Source: Bradyrhizobium sp. G127
GTDB lineage: Bacteria; Pseudomonadota; Alphaproteobacteria; Rhizobiales; Xanthobacteraceae
Direction: 5' to 3'
NCBI RefSeq assembly: GCF_021502575.1
Contig: NZ_JAKFGN010000002.1
Span: forward strand, 1,364,001 to 1,428,000
Length of the DNA stretch: 64,000 bases
Shown: one piece after another, positions 8,628 through 18,141 of the stretch
Position numbering within the stretch: position 1 is the stretch's first letter
Layout: each line of letters opens with the position of its first letter
Translations under genes and position numbers: made by a program
Notes under the pieces: model-generated
Databases searched by the model: none
Told to the model about the DNA's origin: nothing
The model's input: the letters and a program-made list of their open reading frames with translations, nothing else

Positions 8628-9614
8628 TCAATAAGGCCGGGCTCGCTCCCAATTGAGCGCACTACTGACGATGACCTCAAGATTGTCAAACTTTGGCATC
8701 CATCCAAATTTGCCCCGCGCCAGATTTGAGTCTGCAACGATTGATGTGGTATCTCCGGGCCGCCGGTTCGAAAGCCTGATGTCCAGTTTTGTCCCATTGA
8801 TCCGCTCAACGGCGCGCAAAACCTCAAACACCGAGTATCCGCGGCTATAACCGCAATTCGCGGTTAAATTTTCTCCGCCTCCCCGGAGACGAGCTAGTGC
8901 GAGCTTATGCGCAACAGCGAGATCTTTCACATGAATGTAGTCTCGAATGCATGTTCCGTCAGCCGTAGGATAATCAGTACCGAAAACCTCCACGAACTTG
9001 CGCTTGCCCAAAGCCGCTTCGCTCGCAACTTTTATCAGATGCGTAGCACCTTTGGTGGCCTGCCCAGTTCTCCCTCGCGGGTCTGCGCCTGCAACATTGA
9101 AGTATCTCAGGACCGTATGTCTGAGGCCATGCGCTTTCGAAATATCCTCCAACATCCACTCTGACATCAGCTTGGAACGGCCATAAGGCGACTGAGGTCG
9201 AAGAGGACTGTTCTCTTTGACCGGCTCATGGCCGCCAGCTCCGTAGACCGCGGCCGTTGACGAGAAAATGAAATGCGGAACACCTCTCTCAACCGCAGAT
9301 TCTATTAGAATACGCGTTTGGCAGGTATTGTTGTGATAGTAATTCAGCGGGTTTGCGACCGATTCCGGAACTACCACTGAACCGGCGAAATGAATAATCG
9401 CATCGATCTTGTGTTCGGCTATCACGCTGGCCAGCAGGGTCGAATTTCCCACATCACCAACCACCAGTTTGGCAGCAGGAGAAACAGCGGCTTTGAACCC
9501 CGTTGAAAGGTTGTCCAAGACAATGACCGTCTCACCCGCGTCAATCAACTCCAGGACTGTTTGGCTGCCAATATAGCCGGCTCCACCAGTGACCAGGACG
9601 GGCATTCGCTGCAT
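8628..9614 (-). CDS. galE: UDP-glucose 4-epimerase
   Basis: 328 residues, the usual GalE length. The Rossmann motif GGAGYIG is at about 10-16, the catalytic SSTAAVYG segment near 120 and the YGRSK (YxxxK) near 148. The GalE-specific LRYFNVAGADP, DGTCIRDYIHVKDLA and a C-terminal RPGDTTSIVADS follow. It interconverts UDP-glucose and UDP-galactose with bound NAD, supplying UDP-galactose for polymer synthesis. It is followed on the same strand by the regulator gene, but the 343-nt gap argues against one transcript. The upstream SDR gene ends 144 nt before it. Confidence 0.93.
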   Translation of the reverse strand: MQRMPVLVTGGAGYIGSQTVLELIDAGETVIVLDNLSTGFKAAVSPAAKLVVGDVGNSTLLASVIAEHKIDAIIHFAGSVVVPESVANPLNYYHNNTCQTRILIESAVERGVPHFIFSSTAAVYGAGGHEPVKENSPLRPQSPYGRSKLMSEWMLEDISKAHGLRHTVLRYFNVAGADPRGRTGQATKGATHLIKVASEAALGKRKFVEVFGTDYPTADGTCIRDYIHVKDLAVAHKLALARLRGGGENLTANCGYSRGYSVFEVLRAVERINGTKLDIRLSNRRPGDTTSIVADSNLARGKFGWMPKFDNLEVIVSSALNWERARPY

Positions 9615-9758
9615 TCCATTGCTTGTTAAGTAAGACCGGCATCGCAGCCATCATTCATTTGGCTGAACAAACCTCGGACACTCACTGTGCTGGGAACACA
9701 ACGACTTTCCGTCGCGCTGGACGTGCGTTCCCATTGGCGCGCATTCGAGCTTCAAGTC

Positions 9759-10817
9759 TCAAAAATTCGCCGCAGCTGGAATCATCTCCTCGATCGGAGT
9801 CCACAACAGCCGTGGGTCGAGTTGCTCCGTATGTCGTAGGTGGCGCAGTTCGGACAGCCGCGTGAACGGCGGAGAGTTGAACATCGTTTCGTCGAGTTGA
9901 ATCCGTTGAAACACTGTCCTCAACTGCATCGCACCCCTCTCCGCGCTCCACTGGCATTTGAAGCTTGGAATGCGGTCTCTAATTTTTTCGAATGATACCC
10001 GGTAACTCCGATTGTCCGGCCCGCTTGGACCATATGTCACCTCGCAGCCCGGAAACGTCTTAGAGACGATTTCCGCAATCTCTCGAACAGTATAGTTTTG
10101 TGCTTCAGTGCCTACATTGAAAGCTTCGCCGCATACGGCCTCTCTCGGCGCTTCAAGCGCACCCAGGATTGCCTGGCAAATGTCGTCCACGTGGACCAAC
10201 GGACGACACGGCGTCCCGTCACTCATCACGCGGACCTTACCTGTCGTAAAAGCAAAGCCCGCCAGATTGTTGAGGACGAGGTCAAAGCGCTGCCGAGGCG
10301 ACGCGCCGAACGCGGTCGCATTCCGGAGGAACACCGGGGTAAAACGTGAGTCGACCATTGCAGTCAGGTCGCGTTCGACCAAAACTTTGCAGCGCGCATA
10401 GGCGGTCTGCGGATCGACCATTGATGTTTCGGATTTAAGTTCAGCACCCGCCGCTCCATAAATGCTGCAGGACGACGCGTACACAAATCGCGCGACGCCT
10501 GCGGCTTTACATTTTCTCGCGAACTCGACCGACCCACGATGATTGATCTCCATCGTGATTTCGGGATCGTTCTCGCCAAGAGGATCGTTTGAAAGCTCAG
10601 CCAGATGAACTACCGCGTCCAGTCCCGTCAGGTCAGATTGCGATAAATGGCGAACGTCCTTGGAAATGACCATTGGCCGCGTACGGCCGTCGTCAAACAG
10701 CCAACCTCGCCGATACAGCCCGGTGTCAATACCAGTCGCTTGATGACCGCCATCCAGTAACTTGGGACCCAGCACCGCGCCGATATAGCCGTCCGCCCCT
10801 GTGTACAGAATGCGCAT
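9759..10817 (-). CDS. NAD-dependent epimerase/dehydratase (nucleotide-sugar SDR)
   Basis: 352 residues from the ATG at 10817, which is the start of the conserved MRILYTGADGYIG and avoids a long overlap with rfbF; the longer frame to 10856 is less likely. GxxGxxG lies at 7-13, catalytic serine at about 116-118 (YASSCSIYG) and Y140-x-x-x-K144 (YARCK). PLVHVDDICQAI near 220 is typical of extended SDRs. It starts 11 nt after the rfbF stop and probably acts on the CDP sugar made from RfbF's product, as an epimerase, reductase or dehydratase. It is not a clear CDP-glucose 4,6-dehydratase, and no separate RfbG is present in the window. Confidence 0.85.
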   Translation of the reverse strand: MRILYTGADGYIGAVLGPKLLDGGHQATGIDTGLYRRGWLFDDGRTRPMVISKDVRHLSQSDLTGLDAVVHLAELSNDPLGENDPEITMEINHRGSVEFARKCKAAGVARFVYASSCSIYGAAGAELKSETSMVDPQTAYARCKVLVERDLTAMVDSRFTPVFLRNATAFGASPRQRFDLVLNNLAGFAFTTGKVRVMSDGTPCRPLVHVDDICQAILGALEAPREAVCGEAFNVGTEAQNYTVREIAEIVSKTFPGCEVTYGPSGPDNRSYRVSFEKIRDRIPSFKCQWSAERGAMQLRTVFQRIQLDETMFNSPPFTRLSELRHLRHTEQLDPRLLWTPIEEMIPAAANF

Positions 10818-10827
10818 TGGCTTTCCT

Positions 10828-11676
10828 TCAGATCTGGGCCTGACCGGTCGCGACACGTTGGGGAGACTTGGAACTTTCCTTCAGTGATGCCGCAGGTTCG
10901 CGATTCCAAACGCACCAGGGTGGTTTTCCGGTATCCCACTGTTCCTGCAAGACCGCTTTGTCCCGCAGCGTATCCATGTTCTGCCAGTATCCTTGATGCC
11001 GATAGACCGCGAGCTGATCCTGCTCGCTTAAACGTGCAAGCGGCTCGTTTTCCCAGCTCGTGCTGTCGTCATCGATGAGATCGAGCGCTTCCGGCTCAAC
11101 AACAAAGAACCCGCCGTTGATCACCTGCCCGTCGCGCGCGTCTTTTTCGCGGAAGCGGGCAGCCCGCGGGCGATCGGAAGACAGGTTTATTGCGCCGAAG
11201 CGACCGGGCAGCTGAACGGCCGTGACGGTTGCCAGCGCGCCCTGCTGATGATGAAAACTGATCAGCTCGCGAATGTTAACATCGCTCACGCCATCACCGT
11301 AGGTAAGGCAGAACGTCGAATTCCCAAGATACTCCCTAACCCGCTTGAGTCGGCCACCGGTCATCGTTTTTTCGCCGGTATCAACCAGCGTGACCTTCCA
11401 AGGCTCGCTTCCGTTTCGATGAGTCTCAATCCGGTTGCGTTGGAGGTCGACCGTGAAATCGCCTTGGTGGGCCATGTAATCAAGAAAATAGTCTTTGATG
11501 ATCGAGCCCTTGTAGCCGCAGCAGATCACGAACTCGTTGAGGCCGTGATGCGAATAGAGCCGCATAATATGCCAGAGGATCGGCCGCCCGCCGATCTCAA
11601 CCAACGGCTTCGGGACCACAGAAGTATGCTCGCTAAGCCGCGTACCATAGCCGCCGGCAAGAATGACTACTTTCAT
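10828..11676 (-). CDS. rfbF: Glucose-1-phosphate cytidylyltransferase
   Basis: 282 residues from the ATG at 11676, preceded by GGAGAG; the longer frame to 11733 lacks a good site. The N-terminus MKVVILAGGYGTRLSE is the nucleotidyltransferase signature. VPKPLVEIGGRPILWHIM and CLTYGDGVSDVNI are specific to RfbF, and EPLARL near 225 is a further family segment. The enzyme makes CDP-glucose from CTP and glucose 1-phosphate, the entry to CDP-dideoxy and branched sugars. It forms an operon with the SDR downstream. A dyad (TTGAT-AACT-GTCAA) lies 96 nt upstream of the start. Confidence 0.93.
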   Translation of the reverse strand: MKVVILAGGYGTRLSEHTSVVPKPLVEIGGRPILWHIMRLYSHHGLNEFVICCGYKGSIIKDYFLDYMAHQGDFTVDLQRNRIETHRNGSEPWKVTLVDTGEKTMTGGRLKRVREYLGNSTFCLTYGDGVSDVNIRELISFHHQQGALATVTAVQLPGRFGAINLSSDRPRAARFREKDARDGQVINGGFFVVEPEALDLIDDDSTSWENEPLARLSEQDQLAVYRHQGYWQNMDTLRDKAVLQEQWDTGKPPWCVWNREPAASLKESSKSPQRVATGQAQI

Positions 11677-11771
11677 CAGTTTCTCTCCTGCCTGTTTTTC
11701 AATTCTGCTATTACGCCAACCGGCTCGCGGCAAAGCTCCTAGGAAACGTAGGCGCAGCCGGCGGAGGCAAG

Positions 11772-11785
11772 TTGATAACTGTCAA
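11772..11785. promoter_or_regulatory. FNR-like dyad TTGAT-AACT-GTCAA
   Basis: Upstream of rfbF in the divergent space between rfbF and the Wzz-like gene. It differs from the consensus dyad by one base in the left arm. Confidence 0.4.
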
Positions 11786-11846
11786 CTCCTTTTTAACTTC
11801 ACGCGGGGTGTCGCTTCCGCGCTCGTTCGCATGCGGATCGCGAGAC

Positions 11847-11860
11847 TTGACAATCGTCAA
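11847..11860. promoter_or_regulatory. FNR-like dyad TTGAC-AATC-GTCAA
   Basis: Perfect dyad in the same divergent promoter region, 88-118 nt upstream of the possible starts of the Wzz-like gene. With the site at 11772 it gives one dyad per direction. Confidence 0.55.
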
Positions 11861-11947
11861 ATCGGCGGCGCGCAAGAGGCGCAGTGTTCTCCTCGGTAAT
11901 GGCGCACGCGTCGGAGCTCGCACGCGACAAGCAGTTCTCCGTGCCCA

Positions 11948-13444
11948 ATGGTCAACTGTGAATGCGGAGCCTTGGCCGTGCCACACAGCAACAACTACGT
12001 TCAAATGCTTGCTGATATGCTGCCGGTCCTGTGGCGGCGGCAGCGGGTGATTTATGCGGCCCTCATTCTCACATCAGCCGCAGCATTTCTCTACTATAGC
12101 GCCGTCGGTGAACGCTACGAATCCTACACGTTGCTGCGTGTCGGACAGGGAATTAAGGATCGTACGACAGGTGGTCCCTTTGGTGAAGGCCCGGATCTTA
12201 CGAGCCGCATCGAATCTCTGGCGCGGATTGCGACTACTGATCAGGTCATTCGACTGGCAGCTTCGCAGGTAGGCTTCGATCGTCTCTTTAAGAAAAATGA
12301 AGGAGGCTTGACTCCGGCAATTCGTCAATGGGCCGAACACTTCCGTGTTGCAGAATACTTTCAGTTCGGCGAAACCAAGAACAGTGCGGAACCCCTGGAT
12401 ACACAGCAGTCGGAAATTGCTGTCCTGCGCAGCCTTATCTCCGCCAAGGCGGAAGGGCGCACTGACCTTCTGCGGATATCCTTCCGCTATCGCGATCCGG
12501 CCATCGCGTCGGATTTCCTGAACCAGCTGGCGAACGCTTTGGTGGCCACGCAGGCCGACCTCATTCAAGTTCCTGGCGCCGAAATTTTCTTTCAGCAGCA
12601 GACGAAGCGATTGGAGCAGGAAGCTGAGAAGGCAGGCACCGATCTTAGGGATTTCTCGATATCAGCCTCGATCTATTCGGTCGCGGATCAGCGCACGTTG
12701 CTTCTCAAGCGAGCAGATGACCTTGGGAACCTGATTGCCTCAACGCGTGGGTCGATAGAAGACCGGAAGGGCCAGAAGCAGGCAATTCTGGATCAACTCA
12801 TGATACTGCGACCCGTATACCAATCCAGAACAGTTACCGGCGTCGTGAACAATCTTCGCGGACGCGATCATAAGGACACTGAGAACGCTGTCGGAGTGGT
12901 GCAGAATGAGGAAGCGCCGCCGTTGCTTCTCGTGAAGGTCTATCAGGATGCAATGGCTAATCTGTTGAAGGTTAACACCGATCTGAACGGTTCACTCAGA
13001 CTCGAGAAGCACCTTACTGCCGAGCTTGAGAAGGTCAATGCAGAGCTGGCATCTCTCTCATCAAAGGAAGCAGAGTATGACCGGCTAAAGCGCGTCCTCA
13101 CAAGAGCTTCAATCGCTGCAGACCACTACGGAAGCCGCGTGATCGAGGAGCAAATCAACCAGGATATTGCCAAGAAGACGCAACTATCGAGCGTTCGGGT
13201 GGTCCAGCTGGCGGAGCAATCGACCGTTCCCGTATTTCCGCGAGCAGCACATATCTTCATTTTGGCGTTGGTCGCTGGCTTGGCGCTGGGGTCGGGAATT
13301 GCAGTGATGCTTGAGCTGACCCGAATTCGCAGGCGTGACGAAACCGAGGACGATCTCGGAAACGCCATCGACGAAGCCGTTAAACGGTCTGTGCGCAGTC
13401 ACCTTAGGGAGATTCAGGTTAGGGATATTCAGGCTGCGGAATAA
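11948..13444 (+). CDS. Polysaccharide chain-length determinant (Wzz/GumC-type PCP protein)
   Basis: 498 residues. A membrane segment near 37-52 (VIYAALILTSAAAFLYYS) is followed by a long periplasmic region rich in predicted coiled coil (about 190-400). A second membrane segment lies near 436-457 (IFILALVAGLALGSGIAVML), with a short cytosolic tail. This is the polysaccharide co-polymerase topology; there is no C-terminal tyrosine kinase domain. The frame opens at the ATG 11948, but GGAG sits about 8 nt before an in-frame GTG at 11978, which may be the true start. It sets chain length together with Wzy, encoded just downstream. The divergent rfbF promoter region carries two FNR-like dyads. Confidence 0.88.
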   Translation: MVNCECGALAVPHSNNYVQMLADMLPVLWRRQRVIYAALILTSAAAFLYYSAVGERYESYTLLRVGQGIKDRTTGGPFGEGPDLTSRIESLARIATTDQVIRLAASQVGFDRLFKKNEGGLTPAIRQWAEHFRVAEYFQFGETKNSAEPLDTQQSEIAVLRSLISAKAEGRTDLLRISFRYRDPAIASDFLNQLANALVATQADLIQVPGAEIFFQQQTKRLEQEAEKAGTDLRDFSISASIYSVADQRTLLLKRADDLGNLIASTRGSIEDRKGQKQAILDQLMILRPVYQSRTVTGVVNNLRGRDHKDTENAVGVVQNEEAPPLLLVKVYQDAMANLLKVNTDLNGSLRLEKHLTAELEKVNAELASLSSKEAEYDRLKRVLTRASIAADHYGSRVIEEQINQDIAKKTQLSSVRVVQLAEQSTVPVFPRAAHIFILALVAGLALGSGIAVMLELTRIRRRDETEDDLGNAIDEAVKRSVRSHLREIQVRDIQAAE

Positions 13445-13507
13445 TAATCATCCAACCTGTGGCGTCCCGGGACAGAGCCGACGGCAAGCGCCTCAGAGGA
13501 CCCCTTG

Positions 13508-14761
13508 ATGGCTTATCTGACCGACAGCGATCTGGGATTTTCCAAAGGCGCCCACAAATCGGCATCCTCGCAGTATTTTGTGACGATTCTTGCCTCGGTC
13601 GCCCTGATAAATGTCCTCACGTTTTTCTATCATTTATTGAATTCCGCAATATTCAATACTCTCAGCAATGCTGTATGCATCGGGCTGATCGCCTATGCCG
13701 CATATATTTTATTCCGATCGCAGCACAACAGCGCGGCAAACATCTTCTATATTGCTGCCGCATGCGCATTTACGATTCTGAGCATTCTCTTTAATGCGTC
13801 GAACGCGTCGATAATCGTCGGAATTAAATACCTGTCCATCTATGTATTTTATGCGGCCGGCCACGTCAGTGCGGAGAAATTTCGCCAAATTGAAATTCGG
13901 TATGTTTGTTTTCTGGCGGCCTTGCCGATTTTCTTCTATTTGGCATTCGGAGATAGTCGCATTCCTGAATTTATCCAGGACAACATTGGCAATACATTTT
14001 CCTATTTTGCCAACGCCAACGTAGCCACCTTGTATTTCTCCGCTCTTGTATTTGCTTTGGCAGAGCGGTTTGGGGGGCGCGCGATTCTTCTGCAATTCGT
14101 CAATGTAGCGTTGATGAACAAGGTGGGAGCGGCCGTGGCAACTGTGGTTGCCATAGGCTTGTGGATCGGGATTCCGATCAGAAAGGAATCGGTGATCGCG
14201 CTGGCGATCTTCATTATCGTCGCCGTCACCGCTGTTTGGCTCGGTGCGTTCGATCGGGCTTTTGCGACATTCGATAGCATGAACCTCCTGGTCCAGCTCG
14301 GCCCCGAGACCGTTTCAAGGATGTCATTTCGACGCCTCGTTGAACTCACGGGAACGACAGATTTATCCGGATTTTTCCGCGTGATTCACTGGACGAATAT
14401 ATGGGAGGTCTATTCGAGCAAGGGCTTCGGGACGATTCTTTTTGGATACGGTATCGCGCAAACGCCGGATCTAACCGTTTTAAAGTTGGGTCCGCACAAC
14501 GACTATCTCCGCTTGCTCGTCGAATACGGACTGATCAACCTGGCTGTGTTCGTTTGCTTCCTGCTGCATGTACTGCTCAATCTGAAGGCAGGTCTGACCA
14601 GGGTACTTTTCATGGTGTTACTGATCTATTTCCTTTCCGAAAATCTGATCGACCATTTCGCTTCAATGACGCTTTATTTCACATACGCTGGGCGATTTTC
14701 ATTGGCGTCAGGAAACATCGCGTCCAACGGCGATGCGACGGAACTTGCCCACGAAGCCTAG
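13508..14761 (+). CDS. Polysaccharide polymerase / O-antigen ligase family membrane protein (Wzy-like)
   Basis: 417 residues from the ATG at 13508 with AGAGGA about 8 nt upstream. About ten or more hydrophobic segments and a large periplasmic loop ending in the segment GPHNDYLRLLVEYGLINL near 325-345, which is typical of the Wzy_C/O-antigen ligase family. It would polymerise lipid-linked repeat units in the periplasm. Its position 63 nt after the Wzz-like gene, and the flippase in the same locus, favour polymerase over ligase. Low sequence conservation in this family means the function is inferred from topology, motif and context. Confidence 0.85.
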   Translation: MAYLTDSDLGFSKGAHKSASSQYFVTILASVALINVLTFFYHLLNSAIFNTLSNAVCIGLIAYAAYILFRSQHNSAANIFYIAAACAFTILSILFNASNASIIVGIKYLSIYVFYAAGHVSAEKFRQIEIRYVCFLAALPIFFYLAFGDSRIPEFIQDNIGNTFSYFANANVATLYFSALVFALAERFGGRAILLQFVNVALMNKVGAAVATVVAIGLWIGIPIRKESVIALAIFIIVAVTAVWLGAFDRAFATFDSMNLLVQLGPETVSRMSFRRLVELTGTTDLSGFFRVIHWTNIWEVYSSKGFGTILFGYGIAQTPDLTVLKLGPHNDYLRLLVEYGLINLAVFVCFLLHVLLNLKAGLTRVLFMVLLIYFLSENLIDHFASMTLYFTYAGRFSLASGNIASNGDATELAHEA

Positions 14762-14955
14762 TTTTCCGATTACCGGCCGCCGACGCCTGGAGCGCAGGCC
14801 TCGTTCGCAAGAGACCCGACAGAAGGGTCCTTCCGATGCGCATGGATCAACGTCGCCGTACCAGCATAACCTCTCCTCGCAGGCTGCTGATGTTAGCCGA
14901 GCTGATCGCGCACGAGAACTCAGACGAAGACGCCTGCGCTTCGCCTGGAGCGATC

Positions 14956-15999
14956 TCATCCAGGTTTGACGGCCGTTTGACGATGTCGCCAAGCTTGCGC
15001 GAATGACTGTTTGAGGTACCGAAGTCGCTCTGCTATCGGCCTTGGGCAGAGGATGACCGCTGCAAATTTCAGGACCGACAACTTGTTCACGGTAACGAGG
15101 TCGTTTCGAAAGCGCCATACCAGCGCTAAAATCTCGGACAAACCGGCGCCGCTGCTGCGGTAATACGCCAAAAACAACAAGGCTCGCCGAGAAAAACAGC
15201 GCCTCGCTTGCAACTCAATTTCCCGGCGTTCAGATACAACCTTGACGCGTTCCTCTGCCAACTCCGAAATAAGATTCGCAACCCTCCAGCCGTCCGACAG
15301 AATCTGCACTGCACTCAATCTGCCCGTTTCCGAATCGGCATGAAAATTGACGGTTGACCAAGCTTCATTGACGAAACCGACTTTACCTCCAAAGAGAAGG
15401 GGCGCCCAAGCTGCGACGTCCGCTGTATGAGGATAATCGAGCGGAAATCCCCCGCGCGAACGCAAGATCTCCGTTCGCATCATAACACTGCAGTTTGCGA
15501 CAGTAATCTCATCGGTCAAGAATTCCATAAGCACATCCATACCGTCCCGGAGTCCCGAGCCAATGCGTTTACTGGCGCGGGCTGGCCTGGTGTGGCCCGA
15601 CGAGGACATATGGAAGTTATTCAATGCGACAACGATAGGAACTTGCGTTTGCTTTCCGATGACATCAACGCACCGTTCGATTAATCGCGGATGTATTCTA
15701 TCGTCGTCGCAAACCAAAACGACGTATTCGCCCCTGGCAGCCGCCAAGCATATATTCCAATTGGGAAGAAGACCGATGTTTGCTTCCTGTCTTATTACCC
15801 GCAGCCTTTTATCGGTGAATTCCTGCAAGACCTCCGCCGTATCGTCCTCCGATGCGTTGTCCGAAACGAGTATTTCGATGTTCTCATAAGTCTGCAACAA
15901 GGCCGACTGAACGCAACTTCTGAGCAATGCGGCTCTGTTGAACGTTGGAATTGCAACGGTAATGAGGGGACGGCCCGCCGATTCCGATGAGGATGACAT
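14956..15999 (-). CDS. Glycosyltransferase family 2
   Basis: 347 residues from the ATG at 15999 (GGAG about 9 nt upstream). The GT-A fold starts at ITVAIPTFNRAALLRSCVQS. The nucleotide-binding DNASEDDT and the metal-binding CDDDR (DxD-like) near residue 100 are visible. The C-terminal third is basic and may touch the membrane. It adds a sugar to the lipid-linked repeat unit on the cytosolic face; donor and acceptor cannot be read from sequence. It is convergent with wzy. Confidence 0.9.
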   Translation of the reverse strand: MSSSSESAGRPLITVAIPTFNRAALLRSCVQSALLQTYENIEILVSDNASEDDTAEVLQEFTDKRLRVIRQEANIGLLPNWNICLAAARGEYVVLVCDDDRIHPRLIERCVDVIGKQTQVPIVVALNNFHMSSSGHTRPARASKRIGSGLRDGMDVLMEFLTDEITVANCSVMMRTEILRSRGGFPLDYPHTADVAAWAPLLFGGKVGFVNEAWSTVNFHADSETGRLSAVQILSDGWRVANLISELAEERVKVVSERREIELQARRCFSRRALLFLAYYRSSGAGLSEILALVWRFRNDLVTVNKLSVLKFAAVILCPRPIAERLRYLKQSFAQAWRHRQTAVKPG

Positions 16000-16118
16000 C
16001 GCCCACTCCTGTCCTGACACTGATGTTGCCGTGGGCGCCATCAATCTGCGATCCTACGCCGAGAGTTCTCTAACAACGCGCTCAAGACGACTGCATCCTG
16101 ATTGAACAACCGGCGCGC

Positions 16119-16775
16119 TCATGTAGCAGCTTTGATGATCAGATAGGACTTGGGCAAGAAGAGAAACCGCTCAATGACGAACTGCCCTTCCGGAAAGAGA
16201 CGTCGAAACTCCTTGGCGGTTAGCAGATTTGTTTCATCGAACAATTGTCTCGTCAGCGCTGCATTGCGCTCCACCAGTCCGAATGGTGAAAACTTCGCAA
16301 CAACTCGGCCCATGGGCCTCGGCAACCAATGCAGGAACGGCATTAAAAAATGAAGCTCAACCGGAAACGATTTTGCGGGAGTTTGGATAATGTAATTTCG
16401 CGCTACTCGGGTAATCTCGCGCGCAAGTCCGATGCGTTCGGGTGGTGGAACGTGCTCGATAACTGAATTGCAGATCAGTATATCAATCTGCTTGTCATTT
16501 ACCGGAATGTGTTTTCCATCGTAGACCGTTGCCTGGATGTCGTCAGAGTCTCGCCCCAGGTTGTCAGGATTAAATTGACGATCCAGCGCTATATTATAGA
16601 TCATAATTCGCTTTGGCTTGATTTCCGATTTTACGAATCCCCAAAAATGAAGCGAACCCCCGACGTCTGCTACCGAACGATTGTCGATATCCGGAAAGAA
16701 TCGTTTGATCCGCCGGGCGCGCGATATCCGGAACGCTTTCATAAACGGCGATATGACTGTGAATAAACCTGACAT
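16119..16775 (-). CDS. Class I SAM-dependent methyltransferase
   Basis: 218 residues. The SAM-binding motif I is atypical (SVADVGGSLHFWGF, about 34-47), and the post-motif segment is IDILICNSVIEHVPPPERIG, as in Methyltransf_11 proteins. It could O-methylate a sugar of the polymer or a lipid-linked intermediate. A one-mismatch FNR-like dyad (16971) lies 196 nt upstream. It follows the next methyltransferase gene on the same strand after a 262-nt gap, so it probably has its own promoter. Confidence 0.8.
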   Translation of the reverse strand: MSGLFTVISPFMKAFRISRARRIKRFFPDIDNRSVADVGGSLHFWGFVKSEIKPKRIMIYNIALDRQFNPDNLGRDSDDIQATVYDGKHIPVNDKQIDILICNSVIEHVPPPERIGLAREITRVARNYIIQTPAKSFPVELHFLMPFLHWLPRPMGRVVAKFSPFGLVERNAALTRQLFDETNLLTAKEFRRLFPEGQFVIERFLFLPKSYLIIKAAT

Positions 16776-16970
16776 CTTTCATTCCCCGGATACATGCAAG
16801 ACGTCTCGCAGGCGACCCGTCGACCGCGTCACACGTGCTAGGCCCGGTCTTGTAATGGAGATTCAGAAACCGAGCCTTATTCAATCTTCATTCCTACGTC
16901 GCGTCGCAGCTGCCGCGGACACACTTAGAGTCCAGACGCCGCAGAGTAATGCTGCCGGCCGCTGGGAAAT

Positions 16971-16984
16971 TTGACGATCATCAA
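16971..16984. promoter_or_regulatory. FNR-like dyad TTGAC-GATC-ATCAA
   Basis: One base from the perfect dyad and followed by CTTGG, the extension also seen at 18081. It lies 196 nt upstream of the methyltransferase at 16119-16775. Confidence 0.42.
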
Positions 16985-17037
16985 CTTGGACGATTGCTAA
17001 ATTGGGCTCGAATAGACCCCTTAGAATGCCCCCGGAG

Positions 17038-17997
17038 CTATTGCGGCTTTGTATGCAACGGCCGACCCGCATCTTTGCTCGACGTTTCTCCCAGTCGCTT
17101 TACACCTACCGCAACCGTGGGGAACGCGAGAGCCGTGACCATACGCGCAGACATCCGACCAAGCCTGAGGAGTTTTGGAAATGGCCCGAGTTGCGCGACC
17201 TTTTCCAACATCATGCTCTTGCGAGCAGCCCATTCAGACGGTTTGGGCGTGAGGTGATATTTACCCAGCAGCCTGGGATGGAATGGAAAGCCCCAGACCT
17301 CCTGAAAACCTGCATCCAAGAGGAACTCGTTCATGTCGGTGAAAGAAAACTCTTTCAGATGAAATCCTTCCGCCTTCGAGCCGAAGGGCAAAAAATACCT
17401 GCTGACATCATGCGGTCCGGAGAACGAATGCGGTGTCAGAACCACCAGATAACCATCTTGAGCGAGCATCTCATAACACTTGGCAAGTATGTCGGGCGTT
17501 TCGTCCGGCACCAGGTGTTCAATCACATTGTCCATGACGATGACGTCGAACTTTGCCGGGGGATCGTAGTCAAGAAAATCGCCGTGCTCAACGTGGTCTG
17601 ATATCGCGAAGCGGCTGAGATCCTGCTTCGCCTGTGCGATCGACGCTTGAGACACGTCGATGCCGTAAACATTGTATCCGTCCTTCGCCAGCGCCATCAG
17701 CAAGTTGCCGCTCCCGCAGCCCAGATCGAAGATCGTCGCAGTATGCTTGCGTGACGGTGATAATAGCGACTTCACGATACCGACCACCGTATCGGTGTAA
17801 TTAGTTTCGCCCCCGCCGGGGTTGTAGTTCTCGATTATGTTACCAATCACATCGCTGTAAGCTTGCTGGAACACCTGTCGGCGTTGATCCGATCCCTTTG
17901 GCGTTTCCAGTATCTGACGAGCATATTTCTTTTCAATTTCATAATGGTGCTGGCGCCACTCCTCAAACGTAGTGGGCCCTCCCGACTTTCCATTCAT
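17038..17997 (-). CDS. Class I SAM-dependent methyltransferase
   Basis: 319 residues. A helical N-terminus is followed by canonical motif I (TIFDLGCGSGNLLMALAKDG, about 96-115), an acidic residue at the end of strand 2 (VYGIDVSQ) and DVIVMDNVIEHLVPDETPD. The C-terminal region contains LTPHSFSGPHDVSRYFLP. It probably O-methylates a sugar or glycolipid. It is divergent from the secreted protein gene at 18142, sharing a 144-nt intergenic space that holds an FNR-like dyad. Confidence 0.85.
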   Translation of the reverse strand: MNGKSGGPTTFEEWRQHHYEIEKKYARQILETPKGSDQRRQVFQQAYSDVIGNIIENYNPGGGETNYTDTVVGIVKSLLSPSRKHTATIFDLGCGSGNLLMALAKDGYNVYGIDVSQASIAQAKQDLSRFAISDHVEHGDFLDYDPPAKFDVIVMDNVIEHLVPDETPDILAKCYEMLAQDGYLVVLTPHSFSGPHDVSRYFLPFGSKAEGFHLKEFSFTDMNEFLLDAGFQEVWGFPFHPRLLGKYHLTPKPSEWAARKSMMLEKVAQLGPFPKLLRLGRMSARMVTALAFPTVAVGVKRLGETSSKDAGRPLHTKPQ

Positions 17998-18080
17998 GGC
18001 CGATACTCCACAACGCCGCAGACTGCGGTCCGCAGCACGCAGCTGGCGACTGGATCGTAATCGAGGCCACTACGGGCTTA

Positions 18081-18094
18081 TTGAGGATCGTCAA
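18081..18094. promoter_or_regulatory. FNR-like dyad variant TTGAG-GATC-GTCAA
   Basis: One base from the perfect dyad with the CTTGG extension. It lies 48 nt before the + strand secreted protein and 84 nt before the minus strand methyltransferase, so it could serve either. Confidence 0.42.
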
Positions 18095-18141
18095 CTTGGT
18101 GATAAGCGCGGCCTATACTTTGGACTCTTGGGGATCTCGCC

